From contig DGYN01000037.1 of assembly GCA_002398405.1 (NCBI GenBank), positions 18,811-82,810 of the forward strand: a stretch of 64,000 bases of DNA, written 5' to 3'. Positions 16,801 to 24,871 of the stretch are shown piece by piece. Under the pieces are notes generated by a model. That model was not told where the DNA came from and did no database searches. It saw nothing but the letters and a program-made list of their open reading frames with translations. Within the stretch, counting starts at the first letter, position 1; every line of letters starts with the position of its first letter. A program made the position numbers and the translations under genes. The stretch comes from Caulobacteraceae bacterium UBA5005 (GTDB lineage Bacteria; Pseudomonadota; Alphaproteobacteria; Caulobacterales; Caulobacteraceae).

Positions 16801-17307
16801 ATGTCCGCAGGGCTCGGCGCGCTACGTGTGCTTGTCGTCGATGACAATAAGCAGATGAGGACTATCGTCGGCACCGTGCTGTCCGCCGCCGGGGTGCGCG
16901 ATCTGCACTATGCGCCGGAGGGCCGCGAGGCGCTGTCGCTCATGAAGCACGTGCCGATTGATGTGGTCTTCATCGACCATGAGATGCCGCGGATGAGCGG
17001 CGTTGAATTTGTCCGCACCGTGCGCGCCATGCCCGGCCAGGAACAGTTCCTGCCGATGATCATGCTGACCGGGCACTCGGACCTTAAGCGGCTGAACGAG
17101 GCGCGGGACGCGGGGATCAACGAGTTTCTCGGCAAGCCGGTCACGGCCATGGCCATTTTGCGCCGGCTGGACGCGGTGATCATGAAGCCGCGGCCGTATG
17201 TTTCTTCGCCGGACTTCTTCGGCCCCGACCGCCGCCGGCGGCGCGATCCGGCTTATCGCGGGGCGCTTCGGCGGACCGGCGACCTCAAGGAGGCGGTGCA
17301 GATCTAG
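16801..17307 (+). CDS. CheY-like single-domain response regulator with basic tail
   Basis: A 168-residue protein. The receiver domain (about 8-130) has the acidic pair in VLVVDDNKQM, the phospho-acceptor Asp in VFIDHEMPRM (near 60), the Thr of MLTGHSD and the conserved Lys in LGKPVT. The last 35 residues are Arg-rich (FGPDRRRRRDPAYRG), typical of alphaproteobacterial stand-alone receivers that carry a C-terminal extension. There is no output domain, so it acts by protein contact. The 190 bases upstream are comparatively AT-rich and probably hold its promoter. Confidence 0.85.
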   Translation: MSAGLGALRVLVVDDNKQMRTIVGTVLSAAGVRDLHYAPEGREALSLMKHVPIDVVFIDHEMPRMSGVEFVRTVRAMPGQEQFLPMIMLTGHSDLKRLNEARDAGINEFLGKPVTAMAILRRLDAVIMKPRPYVSSPDFFGPDRRRRRDPAYRGALRRTGDLKEAVQI

Positions 17308-17369
17308 GGGGTTTTGGCGTGGTCGCGCTTTCTGGCGGCGAACCGGCATCCACCTCGCCGGAAAGCGCT

Positions 17370-17552
17370 CTAGTGGAACGTCCGGTCAACCAGACAGAAG
17401 GCGAGGGGGACGATCTGGTCGTCGCCGCTGGGCTGATGCCGAATCCAGGCCTTGTCTTCATGGATGGCGATGACCTGGTAGGTGGAGGTGCTTGAATGCG
17501 AGCGCAACAGGACCAAGTCGCCAGTTCGGACACGTTCTTCAGGAAACGGCAT
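17370..17552 (-). CDS. Hypothetical protein, 60 aa
   Basis: From the ATG at 17552: MPFPEERVRTGDLVLLRSHS, ending VPLAFCLVDRTFH. The pattern GDLVLLRS...YQVIAIHEDKAWI is that of a small beta-barrel such as SH3-like folds. GGGGAG lies about ten bases upstream. No named family is recognised. Confidence 0.5.
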   Translation of the reverse strand: MPFPEERVRTGDLVLLRSHSSTSTYQVIAIHEDKAWIRHQPSGDDQIVPLAFCLVDRTFH

Positions 17553-17620
17553 GGCGCGGTTAACTCCCCGTGTGTCGCCGAGCAACCCACGGGGAGCAGG
17601 GAAAGTTCCCGCCAAGGCGC

Positions 17621-17950
17621 CTATCTGCGGCCGTAGCGGCCCCAAAGGTCCTCACCGATCGAGTAGGCGGCGGACCGGGCGCTCTTGGAGAAGAGGAAAA
17701 CGAGGCCGATCCCGGCGGCCAGGGCGATGAGGCCGGTGGAGACAGGCTTCTGCCGGGCGTGGCCGGCGGCCTTGCGGGCGTAGGCCGCGGCTTGGGCGCC
17801 GGAGGCGTTGGCGATGTCGAGGCCGCGCTCCTTGGCGCTGTCCAGGCGGGCCCGGGCGTCGTCGGCCAAGGCGGCGACGGTGGATTTCAGTTTCTTGCCC
17901 TTGGCGCGAAGGGCGGGCGTGTCGAGATCGAGGTCTGCGTAGGCGGACAT
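17621..17950 (-). CDS. DUF883/ElaB-like membrane-anchored protein
   Basis: A 109-residue protein with an amphipathic helical N-terminal region (KLKSTVAALADDARARLDSA), an Ala-rich segment, then one transmembrane helix (STGLIALAAGIGLVFLFSKS) and a basic tail. This is the ElaB/YqjD (DUF883) plan, inner-membrane proteins that in E. coli bind ribosomes in stationary phase. AGGGAG precedes the ATG. The family call is by layout. Confidence 0.65.
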   Translation of the reverse strand: MSAYADLDLDTPALRAKGKKLKSTVAALADDARARLDSAKERGLDIANASGAQAAAYARKAAGHARQKPVSTGLIALAAGIGLVFLFSKSARSAAYSIGEDLWGRYGRR

Positions 17951-18012
17951 GGGGACTCCCTTGAAAGTGGCTTGTCCGCCTAACGCGTGGAGGGCGGGGG
18001 CGATCCAGGGGG

Positions 18013-18816
18013 CTAGAGGAAAATCTCACCTTTCAGATAGTCCACCGCGCGGCCTCGCAGGATCACCCGGTCGCCGGCAAGGGTGCACCAGAGAGTTCCG
18101 CCGCGCTGGGAAACCTGCCGGGCGACGAGGTCGGCCTTACCCAAGCGTTGGGCCCAAAAGGGAACGAGCGCGCAGTGAGCCGCGCCGGTGACGGGATCCT
18201 CATCGATGCCCTTGGAGGGGGCGAACATGCGCGATACGAAATCCCAGTCCTCGGGGCCTTCGTAAGGCGCGGTGATCACGGTGCTGGTGAAACCGTGGGC
18301 CTCGATCACGGCAGCCAGGGCCTTGAAATCGGGCCGCGCCGCGAAGACGGCCTTGGGCGAGGCGACCAGGTTAAGGAGATGAGGCCCGCTGATCGTAGCG
18401 GTGATCTCGACGCCGATGGCCTTGGCCAAACCATCAGGGGTTTGACTCGATAATCCAGGCCGGGCGGGAAAATCCATGCTGATCAGGCCGCCGGCTCGCT
18501 GGACGGTCAGCAGACCGCTCTTCGTATGGAAGCGGATTTCCTGGCCGCCGTAGCCGAGGTGCTCGAATACCACGTGGGCGGTGGCCAGGGTGGCGTGGCC
18601 GCACAGTTCGACCTCCACAAGGGGGGTGAACCAGCGGAGATGGTAGTCGCCATCGCGGCCGACGATGAAGGCGGTCTCGGAGAGGTTGTTCTCGGCCGCG
18701 ATGGCCTGCATGACCTCGTCCGCCGGCCAGCCGTCCAAGGGGACGACGGCGGCGGGATTGCCGGTGAACGGGCGTTCGGCGAAGGCGTCGATCTGGTAGA
18801 TCGGATAGGCAGGCAT
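18013..18816 (-). CDS. PhzF-family isomerase/epimerase
   Basis: A 267-residue cytoplasmic protein. It opens with the family signature YQIDAFAERPFTGNPAAVV, contains the catalytic-Glu region NNLSETAFIV and LRWFTPLVEVELCGHATLAT, and ends with EDPVTGAAHCALVPFW near residue 205. PhzF proteins resemble diaminopimelate epimerase; the substrate of this one is unknown. Its ATG overlaps the stop of the upstream cytochrome-like gene (ATGA), so the two are translationally coupled. Confidence 0.88.
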   Translation of the reverse strand: MPAYPIYQIDAFAERPFTGNPAAVVPLDGWPADEVMQAIAAENNLSETAFIVGRDGDYHLRWFTPLVEVELCGHATLATAHVVFEHLGYGGQEIRFHTKSGLLTVQRAGGLISMDFPARPGLSSQTPDGLAKAIGVEITATISGPHLLNLVASPKAVFAARPDFKALAAVIEAHGFTSTVITAPYEGPEDWDFVSRMFAPSKGIDEDPVTGAAHCALVPFWAQRLGKADLVARQVSQRGGTLWCTLAGDRVILRGRAVDYLKGEIFL

Positions 18817-19259
18817 CAGGTCTTGCCGTGGATGTATTTGGAGTGGCAGCCGTTGCAGCTGTCGTAAAGTTTGCCGCCTGCCTCGAAGGCCGCTTCGAGA
18901 TTCCGATCAGCAGCGGCGGCGGAGGCCGCGGCGGCGGCGTCGATCATCAGCTGTCCGGCGCCGGTCCATTCCTTCTCAGCCCGGGCGCGGGGGGCGACGA
19001 GCAGGAGGCGTCCGCTTTCCTGGAGTGTACCGGCCGCTTCGAGGGCCGCCTTCCACTTTGCCGCCTCTTTGGCAGGGTCCTTAGGGCCTTCCTCTTCGTT
19101 GCCGGCCGCGAAGACGATGTTGGCCGCCGGGTCGATTACCTTCTTCATGAAGTCATGCATGGAGAGACGAGCGGAAGTTTCCGCCAAGGGGGCGCCGGAA
19201 GTCGAGGCGCAGGCGCCGAGCAGGAGCAGGGATACAAGACAGGTGATGCGGCGCGACAT
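18816..19259 (-). CDS. Lipoprotein c-type cytochrome (cytochrome c'-like)
   Basis: A 147-residue exported protein. The leader ends at the lipobox LLGAC. The C-terminal heme motif is CNGCH (KLYDSCNGCHSKYIHGK), the position seen in cytochrome c' and c556-type four-helix proteins, and the rest is helical. Heme attachment at the periplasmic side is expected. It is coupled to the PhzF gene by a one-base overlap. The role could be electron transfer or NO binding; the sequence does not decide. Confidence 0.75.
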   Translation of the reverse strand: MSRRITCLVSLLLLGACASTSGAPLAETSARLSMHDFMKKVIDPAANIVFAAGNEEEGPKDPAKEAAKWKAALEAAGTLQESGRLLLVAPRARAEKEWTGAGQLMIDAAAAASAAAADRNLEAAFEAGGKLYDSCNGCHSKYIHGKT

Positions 19260-19399
19260 GATGATCCTCCTCGTATCGCCTACCTAGCTTGAGCGGGCGT
19301 TCATCGCAAAACCTTGAAGCGACAGGCACGCCAGCGTGATCCGGAGGGTGGGAACCTCGCGGTGTACGGGGGGTTCGCTCTACCAAGGAGTGTTCAGCC

Positions 19400-19615
19400 A
19401 TGCCGGCGCGTGAAGACCGGAAGTATCAGGAAGCCGTGGCCCTTTGGCGGTCACTGAGTGATCAGCCGCCCCCGCCGGGAGACGCCGCGGCAGTGCTGGA
19501 GGCGGCGATCGGTCTTTCGGCTGTCGAGGCGTACGACCGGTTCCGCAGCCGCTGGCTGAACGACCCCTCGATTACCTGGGCCGTCTATCGGAGCGCCCCG
19601 CCAGACCTGGCCTAG
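19400..19615 (+). CDS. Hypothetical protein, 71 aa
   Basis: A small soluble protein (MPAREDRKYQEAVALWRSLS) with an AAVLEAAIGLSAVEAYDRFR helix and a Trp-rich end. AAGGAG lies upstream of the ATG. No family is recognised. It is followed directly by a good hairpin. Confidence 0.5.
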   Translation: MPAREDRKYQEAVALWRSLSDQPPPPGDAAAVLEAAIGLSAVEAYDRFRSRWLNDPSITWAVYRSAPPDLA

Positions 19616-19622
19616 AAAAAGC

Positions 19623-19653
19623 AAAAGCGCCCCGGCTGAGCCGAGACGCTTTC
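19623..19653. terminator. Rho-independent-like terminator
   Basis: Interrupted arms AAGCG-CGGCT and AGCCG-CGCTT (19625-19651) form a stem preceded by an A-run and followed by TTTCC. It lies ten bases after the stop of the 19400 gene. Confidence 0.6.
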
Positions 19654-19879
19654 CCTGCTCCCCAGCAGGAACTGTCGAGCTCGCACCGGTTGCGCGCCGC
19701 GATGGTTGCCGAAACCAGCGAGGCGGCTTTTGACCGATCATCGTTCGGTGAGCCATGTGGCGGCCCGTCGCAGCGGCAGGTTGGCGCAGCTTAAGCGGTA
19801 AGACCTCCGTAACTCCTGGTTAGAAGGCGGGTAACGCCTCGCGGCTAAGGTGCCCCTTCGAAAATCGGGGAACGCATCC

Positions 19880-20467
19880 ATGGCGATGGTGGTGGACATG
19901 CTGGCGCAGCTGGCCGCGCAGAAGCGGGTGACGGGGCACGACGCCCTGGCCGCGCGGGCGGTGCTCTATGCCGACATGCAGGTGAGCGCAGACGAGGCCG
20001 CCTCGCTGTTCGATATCAATGCCCGGGTGCTGGACGATGGACCGCAGTGGCGCGAGCTGTTCGTCGAAGCCATGACCGACTACCTGGTCCGGCAGCAGGA
20101 GCCCCGCGGTTATGTGGACGAGGCCAAGGCTGATTGGCTGGAGGACTGGATCCTGGCCGACGGACAACTGCGCGGCCAGACCGAGCTTGAGCTCTTGGTC
20201 TATGTGCTGGAACAGGCGGGCAGGGCGCCGGCCTCGCTCTACCGGCTTGCTTTGCAGCATGTGCGCAGCCGGGCGCGGGCCAGGCCCTATGACCCAGGCG
20301 AGGTCGAGCTGATCCGCCGTATCCTGACGGCGTTCGCCGGATCGGCGGCGAGCGTGGAAGACGCCCAGGCTTTGAACGACGCCGAACTGGAGCTCTTCCA
20401 GTTCGTGACCGACGAGGCCGCCGGTCTGCACCCGCCCAAGACCGCCAGGGTCGCCGCGGTCAAATAG
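19880..20467 (+). CDS. Hypothetical cytoplasmic helical protein
   Basis: A 195-residue all-helical protein without signal or membrane segments (MAMVVDMLAQLAAQKRVTGH ... FDINARVLDDGPQWRELFVE). Segments near 30-45 (AVLYADMQVSADEA) and 55-65 resemble the repeated helical pattern of TerB/EF-hand-like proteins (D.VS..E...LF.IN). The start could be a GTG 30 bases upstream. Function unknown; it stands alone. Confidence 0.6.
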   Translation: MAMVVDMLAQLAAQKRVTGHDALAARAVLYADMQVSADEAASLFDINARVLDDGPQWRELFVEAMTDYLVRQQEPRGYVDEAKADWLEDWILADGQLRGQTELELLVYVLEQAGRAPASLYRLALQHVRSRARARPYDPGEVELIRRILTAFAGSAASVEDAQALNDAELELFQFVTDEAAGLHPPKTARVAAVK

Positions 20468-20612
20468 CTAAGCCGGGCGCAATTGACGCAGAGCCAGCGG
20501 CCTCTCGTCCCCGTATAAGTCTGCCTGCAAACGAGGGCTCTCCGGTCAGTCGGGGAGGGGAGCCTGGGGCGTCCGCGCTCCACCATGACAACACGAGAAT
20601 GGCGAGGCCGGC

Positions 20613-21281
20613 ATGGGTTTTAAGCAGGTGGGTTGGCGCGTGGCGCGGTGGGCCCTTTCGATGAAAGTGGCGACCTTGCTGGTCCTGGCGACGCCGGGAC
20701 TGGTGCTGCCGACCAGCGCGGCGGCGAGTTTCAACTCCACCGGCACAGCCCTCTCGTTCGACGACCCGGCGGACCGGACGCTGGCGATCGAGTGCCTGGC
20801 GGACGCGGTCTATTACGAAGCCGGCTTTGAACCCGAAGACGGCCAGCGGGCCGTGGCGCAGGTGGTGTTGAACCGGGTGCGCGATCCCAACTTTCCCGAC
20901 ACGGTGTGTGGCGTCGTCTACCAGGGCTGGGAGCGTAAGACCGGGTGTCAGTTCTCGTTTGTGTGCGACGGCTCGCTAGAGCGGCGGCCGCCGGAAGCCG
21001 AACAGCATGAGCATGCCAAGCTGATCGCGGCGCAGGCGTTGAGCGGGACGGTGGCGGAGGAGGTCGGCACGGCGACCCACTATCACACCGACTATGTGCA
21101 GCCCTATTGGAGTCCGACGCTGGTGGAGATCACAACGGTCGGGAGCCACATTTTCTATAGATGGCCGGGAAAGGCCGGACTGCCGAGTGCGCTGGTCGAC
21201 GCCTATGAGGGTGGCGAGACGGCGGTTTCGGCGGCGATCCGACCACTGAAGGTCCGGTTCCAGATCGGGGATCAGGCGTAA
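20613..21281 (+). CDS. Cell-wall hydrolase, SleB (Hydrolase_2) type
   Basis: A 222-residue exported protein with an N-terminal hydrophobic leader ending SAAAS. The catalytic domain (about 55-165) has the SleB pattern ECLADAVYYEAGFEPEDGQR (catalytic Glu), VAQVVLNRVRDPNFPDTVCG, CQFSFVCDG and ATHYHTDYVQPYW. Members cleave peptidoglycan glycan strands in the periplasm, in non-spore-formers probably for wall remodelling. The final 45 residues are a linker. GAGG precedes the ATG. Confidence 0.88.
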   Translation: MGFKQVGWRVARWALSMKVATLLVLATPGLVLPTSAAASFNSTGTALSFDDPADRTLAIECLADAVYYEAGFEPEDGQRAVAQVVLNRVRDPNFPDTVCGVVYQGWERKTGCQFSFVCDGSLERRPPEAEQHEHAKLIAAQALSGTVAEEVGTATHYHTDYVQPYWSPTLVEITTVGSHIFYRWPGKAGLPSALVDAYEGGETAVSAAIRPLKVRFQIGDQA

Positions 21282-21287
21282 GACCTT

Positions 21288-21488
21288 ATGTCTGCTGTCA
21301 AAAACTATAGCTGTTACATCCACGGCCCCAAGCGGGCCACGCCGGCCCTGGTGGCGGTGACCTGCGAGGGCGCCGAGCGGGCGATGATCCACGCCGAACG
21401 GGCGGCCGACGCCTTGCCCGACTGGTGGGTCATCGAGGTTTATGAGGGCCCCCGGCGGGTGGCCTACCGGTCGCGTGAAGCGGCCTAA
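21288..21488 (+). CDS. Hypothetical protein, 66 aa
   Basis: A small protein (MSAVKNYSCYIHGPKRATPA) with an ALVAVTCEGAERAMIHAERA helix and ending in VIEVYEGPRRVAYRSR. It lies six bases behind the SleB-type gene, probably in the same transcript, and overlaps the convergent enoyl-CoA hydratase stop by four bases. No family is recognised. Confidence 0.55.
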   Translation: MSAVKNYSCYIHGPKRATPALVAVTCEGAERAMIHAERAADALPDWWVIEVYEGPRRVAYRSREAA

Positions 21489-22225
21489 CGGCGCCGTTCG
21501 GTGAAGGTGGCGAGGCCCTTGCGGCCTTCGTCGCCGGCGGCGTTTTCACAGAACAGATCTATGGCGCGGCGCACCGAGGCGCGATGATCGTTCTCGGTCA
21601 TGAAGGCGGCGTGGGCGGCGGCCAGGGCGGCCGGCGGTTTGGCGGCGAGGGTGCGGGCGAGGTCCATGGCCTCCTCAAGGGCGGAGGTCTTGGCGATGCG
21701 GGCAACGAGGCCCAGGTCCGCCGCCTCCTCCGGTCCGAAGGCGCGGCCGGTCATGAGCAGTTCATAGGCGCGGTGACGGCCCGTGATCCTGGGAAGGTGC
21801 GCCAGGTGGATGGCGGGGATCATGGCGACGTCGATTTCGGGATAGCCGAAGCTTGCGCCAGAATCGGCGACGATGAGGTTGCAGGAGACGGCGATGGTCA
21901 TGCCGCCCCCGCGGGCCGCGCCTGAGATGGCGGCGATGGAAGGTTTGCCAAGGGCGAACTGGGCGTCGAGGAGGCCAGTGTACAGGCGGTCCAGGACCGC
22001 ACGGATCGCATCCGGCGTCTGATCCTTGAGGACGGAGATGTCGAGGCCGGCGCAGAAGTAGCGGTCGAGATCGCTGCAAAGGACGACGGCCCGAACGGCG
22101 TCGTCAGCCGCGGCGCGGGCCAGGGCCGCGAGGAGCTCGTCCAGCAGGGCCAGGGTGAGGGCGTTCACCGGCGGCGCGCGAAGGGCGATGCAGGCGATGG
22201 GGCCGTCAATGGAATAGCCGATCAT
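21485..22225 (-). CDS. Enoyl-CoA hydratase/isomerase family protein
   Basis: A 246-residue crotonase-fold protein starting MIGYSIDGPIACIALRAPPV. The CoA and oxyanion loops are recognisable (YFCAGLDISVLK and SGAARGGGMTIAVSCNLIVA). The usual catalytic Glu region reads FGYPEIDVAMIPA. It could hydrate or isomerise an acyl-CoA; the substrate is unknown. The frame stays open 12 codons upstream, but the ATG at 22225 gives the family's normal N terminus. Confidence 0.85.
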   Translation of the reverse strand: MIGYSIDGPIACIALRAPPVNALTLALLDELLAALARAAADDAVRAVVLCSDLDRYFCAGLDISVLKDQTPDAIRAVLDRLYTGLLDAQFALGKPSIAAISGAARGGGMTIAVSCNLIVADSGASFGYPEIDVAMIPAIHLAHLPRITGRHRAYELLMTGRAFGPEEAADLGLVARIAKTSALEEAMDLARTLAAKPPAALAAAHAAFMTENDHRASVRRAIDLFCENAAGDEGRKGLATFTERRR

Positions 22226-22287
22226 GGGGCGAGCTTGACCGCAGTCGCGGGCGCTATGCAATGTCGGGGCTTGAAGAGGACGATGTG

Positions 22288-22389
22288 ATGGGCGGGTTTC
22301 CGATCGGGCAGTATCTGCCGCTGTTGGCCATTGTGGCCGTGTTTCTGGTGATCGGCGTGGTCGTCGTTCTCCAGAGCAGGAAGAAATAA
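22288..22389 (+). CDS. Single-helix membrane peptide, 33 aa
   Basis: The frame reads MGGFPIGQYLPLLAIVAVFL followed by VIGVVVVLQSRKK. It is one transmembrane helix with a positive cytoplasmic tail. It sits alone between the hydratase gene and the DUF1993 gene. Its short length makes it tentative. Confidence 0.4.
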   Translation: MGGFPIGQYLPLLAIVAVFLVIGVVVVLQSRKK

Positions 22390-22460
22390 AAAGATACGAC
22401 CGTACGCTTCCGCTTGGCCGGCGGGGCCCCTATCTGCCGTGGGCCATAGGGAGGAAATCC

Positions 22461-22958
22461 ATGAGCCTGACCATGTATCGCGCGTCCGCGCCGGTGTTTC
22501 TGCGAGCGCTTCGGGCGCTCAACGCCTTGATCGAAAAAGCCGAGGCTTCCGGCATACCGGAGTCAGAGTTCCTGGAGGCGCGGCTTGCGCCGGACATGCA
22601 CGCCTTCCCCCGCCAGATCCAGACTGCAAGCGACAGCGCCAAGCTTTGTGTCGCGCGGCTGACGGGCGTCAGCGCGCCGGTGATGGAAGACACCGAACAA
22701 ACGCTGGCGGAGCTGAAGGCGCGGATCGCCAGTACCATCGCCTTTATCGAAAGCGTTCCGGAGAGCGCCTTTGCCGGGACCGAGACCAAGCATGTCTCGT
22801 TCAAGGCCGGGCCCTACACCCTTGAGTTCACGGGCCTGGACTATCTGTTCAACTTCGCCGTCCCGAACTTCTTCTTCCACGTGACCACGGCCTACGGCCT
22901 GTTGCGTCACAAGGGCCTGCAGATCGGCAAGCAGGACTTCCTGAACCTACAGGGCTAG
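22461..22958 (+). CDS. DUF1993 family protein
   Basis: A 165-residue helical protein (MSLTMYRASAPVFLRALRAL). It carries the family's RLAPDMHAFPRQIQTASDSA, AKLCVARLTG, and the C-terminal FFFHVTTAYGLLRHKG pattern of DinB-like four-helix bundles. GGGAGG precedes the ATG. Members are cytoplasmic and of unknown function. It is convergent with the next gene, overlapping it by 12 bases. Confidence 0.85.
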   Translation: MSLTMYRASAPVFLRALRALNALIEKAEASGIPESEFLEARLAPDMHAFPRQIQTASDSAKLCVARLTGVSAPVMEDTEQTLAELKARIASTIAFIESVPESAFAGTETKHVSFKAGPYTLEFTGLDYLFNFAVPNFFFHVTTAYGLLRHKGLQIGKQDFLNLQG

Positions 22959-23642
22959 CCATGCGCGCAGGGCGGCCGTGACTTCGGCCGGGCGCTCCAT
23001 GGTCGACAGGTGCCCCGCCCCTTCGAAGTATTTGAGGGTCGAGCCGAGGGCGAGGCTGTGCATTTCCTCGGCCTCGGCCGGCGGGGTGAGCTGGTCCAGA
23101 GCGCCGACGCCGACCAGGGTCGGGACGGCTATGTGGGTGAGCGTCGGGCGGGAGTCCGGCCGGTTCATGATTGCGGTCTGCTGGCGCAGAAAGGCGTCCT
23201 TGCCGACGCGGCCGGCCATGGCCAGGACCTCATCGGCGATGGGGCCGGTCTGGTGGGCGGGGGCGACCAGGGACGGCATCAGTTTGGGCGTCACGCCCTT
23301 GAACTTGCCGCGGCTGGCGAGGTCCATGAGGGCCCGGCGGCGCTCGCGTTTTTCGTCGGTGTCCGGCTTGGCGGAGGTGTCGAGGAGCGCCAGATGCGTG
23401 ACGCGCCCTGCCGCCTGACGCATGATCTCGAAGGCGACGTAACCGCCCATGGAGAGGCCGACCAGGGCGAAGGCGGCCGGCGCGGCGGCGAGCGCCCGGG
23501 CGGCCATGGCTTCAACGCTGTCGTCCTTGGTGAGATCGGCGACCTGGCTGTCGGCGACATCGGCCAGGCCCTCGACCTGAGCGGCGTAGAGGGCGGCGTC
23601 GCAGAGGAGGCCAGGGAGGAAGAGGATGGGAGTCTTGGTCAT
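22947..23642 (-). CDS. Alpha/beta-hydrolase
   Basis: A 231-residue cytoplasmic serine hydrolase: ILFLPGLLCD near the start, nucleophile elbow GLSMGGYVA (near 82), acid-side VGVGALDQLTPP and final His in GAGHLSTMERP. Length and motifs fit small esterases of the MenH/BioH type, substrate unknown. It is the last host gene before the phage-like element on the left side. Confidence 0.85.
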   Translation of the reverse strand: MTKTPILFLPGLLCDAALYAAQVEGLADVADSQVADLTKDDSVEAMAARALAAAPAAFALVGLSMGGYVAFEIMRQAAGRVTHLALLDTSAKPDTDEKRERRRALMDLASRGKFKGVTPKLMPSLVAPAHQTGPIADEVLAMAGRVGKDAFLRQQTAIMNRPDSRPTLTHIAVPTLVGVGALDQLTPPAEAEEMHSLALGSTLKYFEGAGHLSTMERPAEVTAALRAWLAL

Positions 23643-23688
23643 CTATCCACAATAGCGCAGCTTTGCCGTTCGTTCCGCAGGGGACGGT

Positions 23689-23877
23689 CGAATTTCCCCA
23701 CATCCCTTGGGATTTTCGCCACATCCCACCGCTTTACGTTTGCGCGCAGATGAGAGCATAGTTTGGTCAGGGTCCGGTGGTGCGCCTCGAGGGCGAGCGC
23801 CGGGCCACCCCTCCGCCTAACGACAATCCGACATTTTAACAGCGTTGTCTGACCCGTGCGGCTTTGCGCGTGGGGCG
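23689..23877. repeat. Direct repeat R1, copy A (left edge of the element)
   Basis: A 189-base sequence repeated at 25514-25702 with no net length change; the last 60 bases are nearly identical and the middle is more divergent. Both copies carry GATTTTCGCCACAT and TTTACGTTTGCGCGC. Copy B lies directly in front of the small terminase gene, so this was probably the element's native upstream region, duplicated when the cassette 23978-25474 was inserted. Confidence 0.85.
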
Positions 23878-23917
23878 AACCTTTTGTGGAGGTCAGGGCG
23901 AGGCCCAATCGCGCAAA

Positions 23918-23932
23918 GTTCTTGCTATGTTC
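23918..23932. promoter_or_regulatory. LexA (SOS) box
   Basis: GTTC-TTGCTAT-GTTC, a perfect match to the alphaproteobacterial LexA consensus GTTC-N7-GTTC. It lies 46 bases upstream of the lipoprotein start at 23978, and it overlaps an upstream in-frame ATG, which argues against that earlier start. Confidence 0.85.
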
Positions 23933-23977
23933 CAGGGGCAAGGTAAGAGTAGGCGCGACGACCATGGAGACAGGCTC

Positions 23978-24790
23978 GTGTTGCGAGGTATCTCATTGGG
24001 AGCGATGTGCGCCCTGCTGGCGGGGTGCAACCCTGAGCTGGCAGGGCCGATACCCGGCGCGCTCGACGAAGGACCTTTGCTAGAAGCACTGAGAAAGGCG
24101 ACCGGTCCTGTGCCCGCAGCCCGGGCGCTGGGAGTGCCTGACGCCAAGTACATCTGCTATGCGGCAGAGGAGAACGCGTCCCCGCAGGTTTTGGCAGCTA
24201 TTATCCGACGTGAGTTCGGGGCGGACATCTCGAATTCGAAGATCAACAAGCGGTTGGACGACCGGTTGATCTATCTCGTCACGCCGGCGGGCGAAACCGC
24301 AGTCAAACTCGAGAAGGGGAAGGCAACAATTGGCGCGAGTGCTCAGACCTGTTTTGAGGGCTCGCACGCCGTCTTCGCGCCGATAGACGGGCGCTGGGTT
24401 TTGCGTGACGGTCCCGACCGGATCGGCTCACCTGAAGGCTGGATGCTCCTGAAGACCTTGGCGGCGGCGCAGGCGCCTCTTTCGGCGGCTCCCGCGCTAG
24501 GCGCGGCTGGGGCTAGGTACATTTGTTTAAGCGACCACAAGACCCCAGAGCAAATGGTCGCCGAGATCGAGTTCCGGTTCAAAGAGCGTCTACCGCTGAG
24601 CCGTATCCAGCGACCGCTAAAGCCGTTTGAGTATGGAATTTATATCGTCGGTCCGGGACCCGAATCCTACATCACCGTCGCCGGTGGCGAAGGCCTTTCC
24701 CCGGCGGGCGATCTTTGTGTCAGGGGCGATGAGGCCGTGTTCAGCAAGGCCCACGATCAGTGGGTCCTGACGGCTCGTTCCAGGACCTAG
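23978..24790 (+). CDS. SOS-controlled lipoprotein with internal duplication (cassette 0, immunity candidate)
   Basis: A 270-residue exported protein. With GTG 23978 as start (GGAGA upstream) the leader is 16 residues ending at the lipobox LLAGC. Two homologous halves follow, about 25-145 and 150-270. Each has a helix, then A(K/R)YIC with a Cys, then a later Cys followed by (E/G)...AVF...WVL. It is anchored in the periplasm as a lipoprotein. The DUF6973-like gene follows 81 bases downstream in the same direction, and R1 copies flank both. An immunity or inhibitor role is inferred from context. No family is recognised. Confidence 0.65.
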   Translation: MLRGISLGAMCALLAGCNPELAGPIPGALDEGPLLEALRKATGPVPAARALGVPDAKYICYAAEENASPQVLAAIIRREFGADISNSKINKRLDDRLIYLVTPAGETAVKLEKGKATIGASAQTCFEGSHAVFAPIDGRWVLRDGPDRIGSPEGWMLLKTLAAAQAPLSAAPALGAAGARYICLSDHKTPEQMVAEIEFRFKERLPLSRIQRPLKPFEYGIYIVGPGPESYITVAGGEGLSPAGDLCVRGDEAVFSKAHDQWVLTARSRT

Positions 24791-24871
24791 TCAAGATCAA
24801 AACCACAAGGTTTCGACCCGACGATCGCCGGGACGGATGGCGCGTGGCGCAACCTGCAGAAGGAAAAGTGG

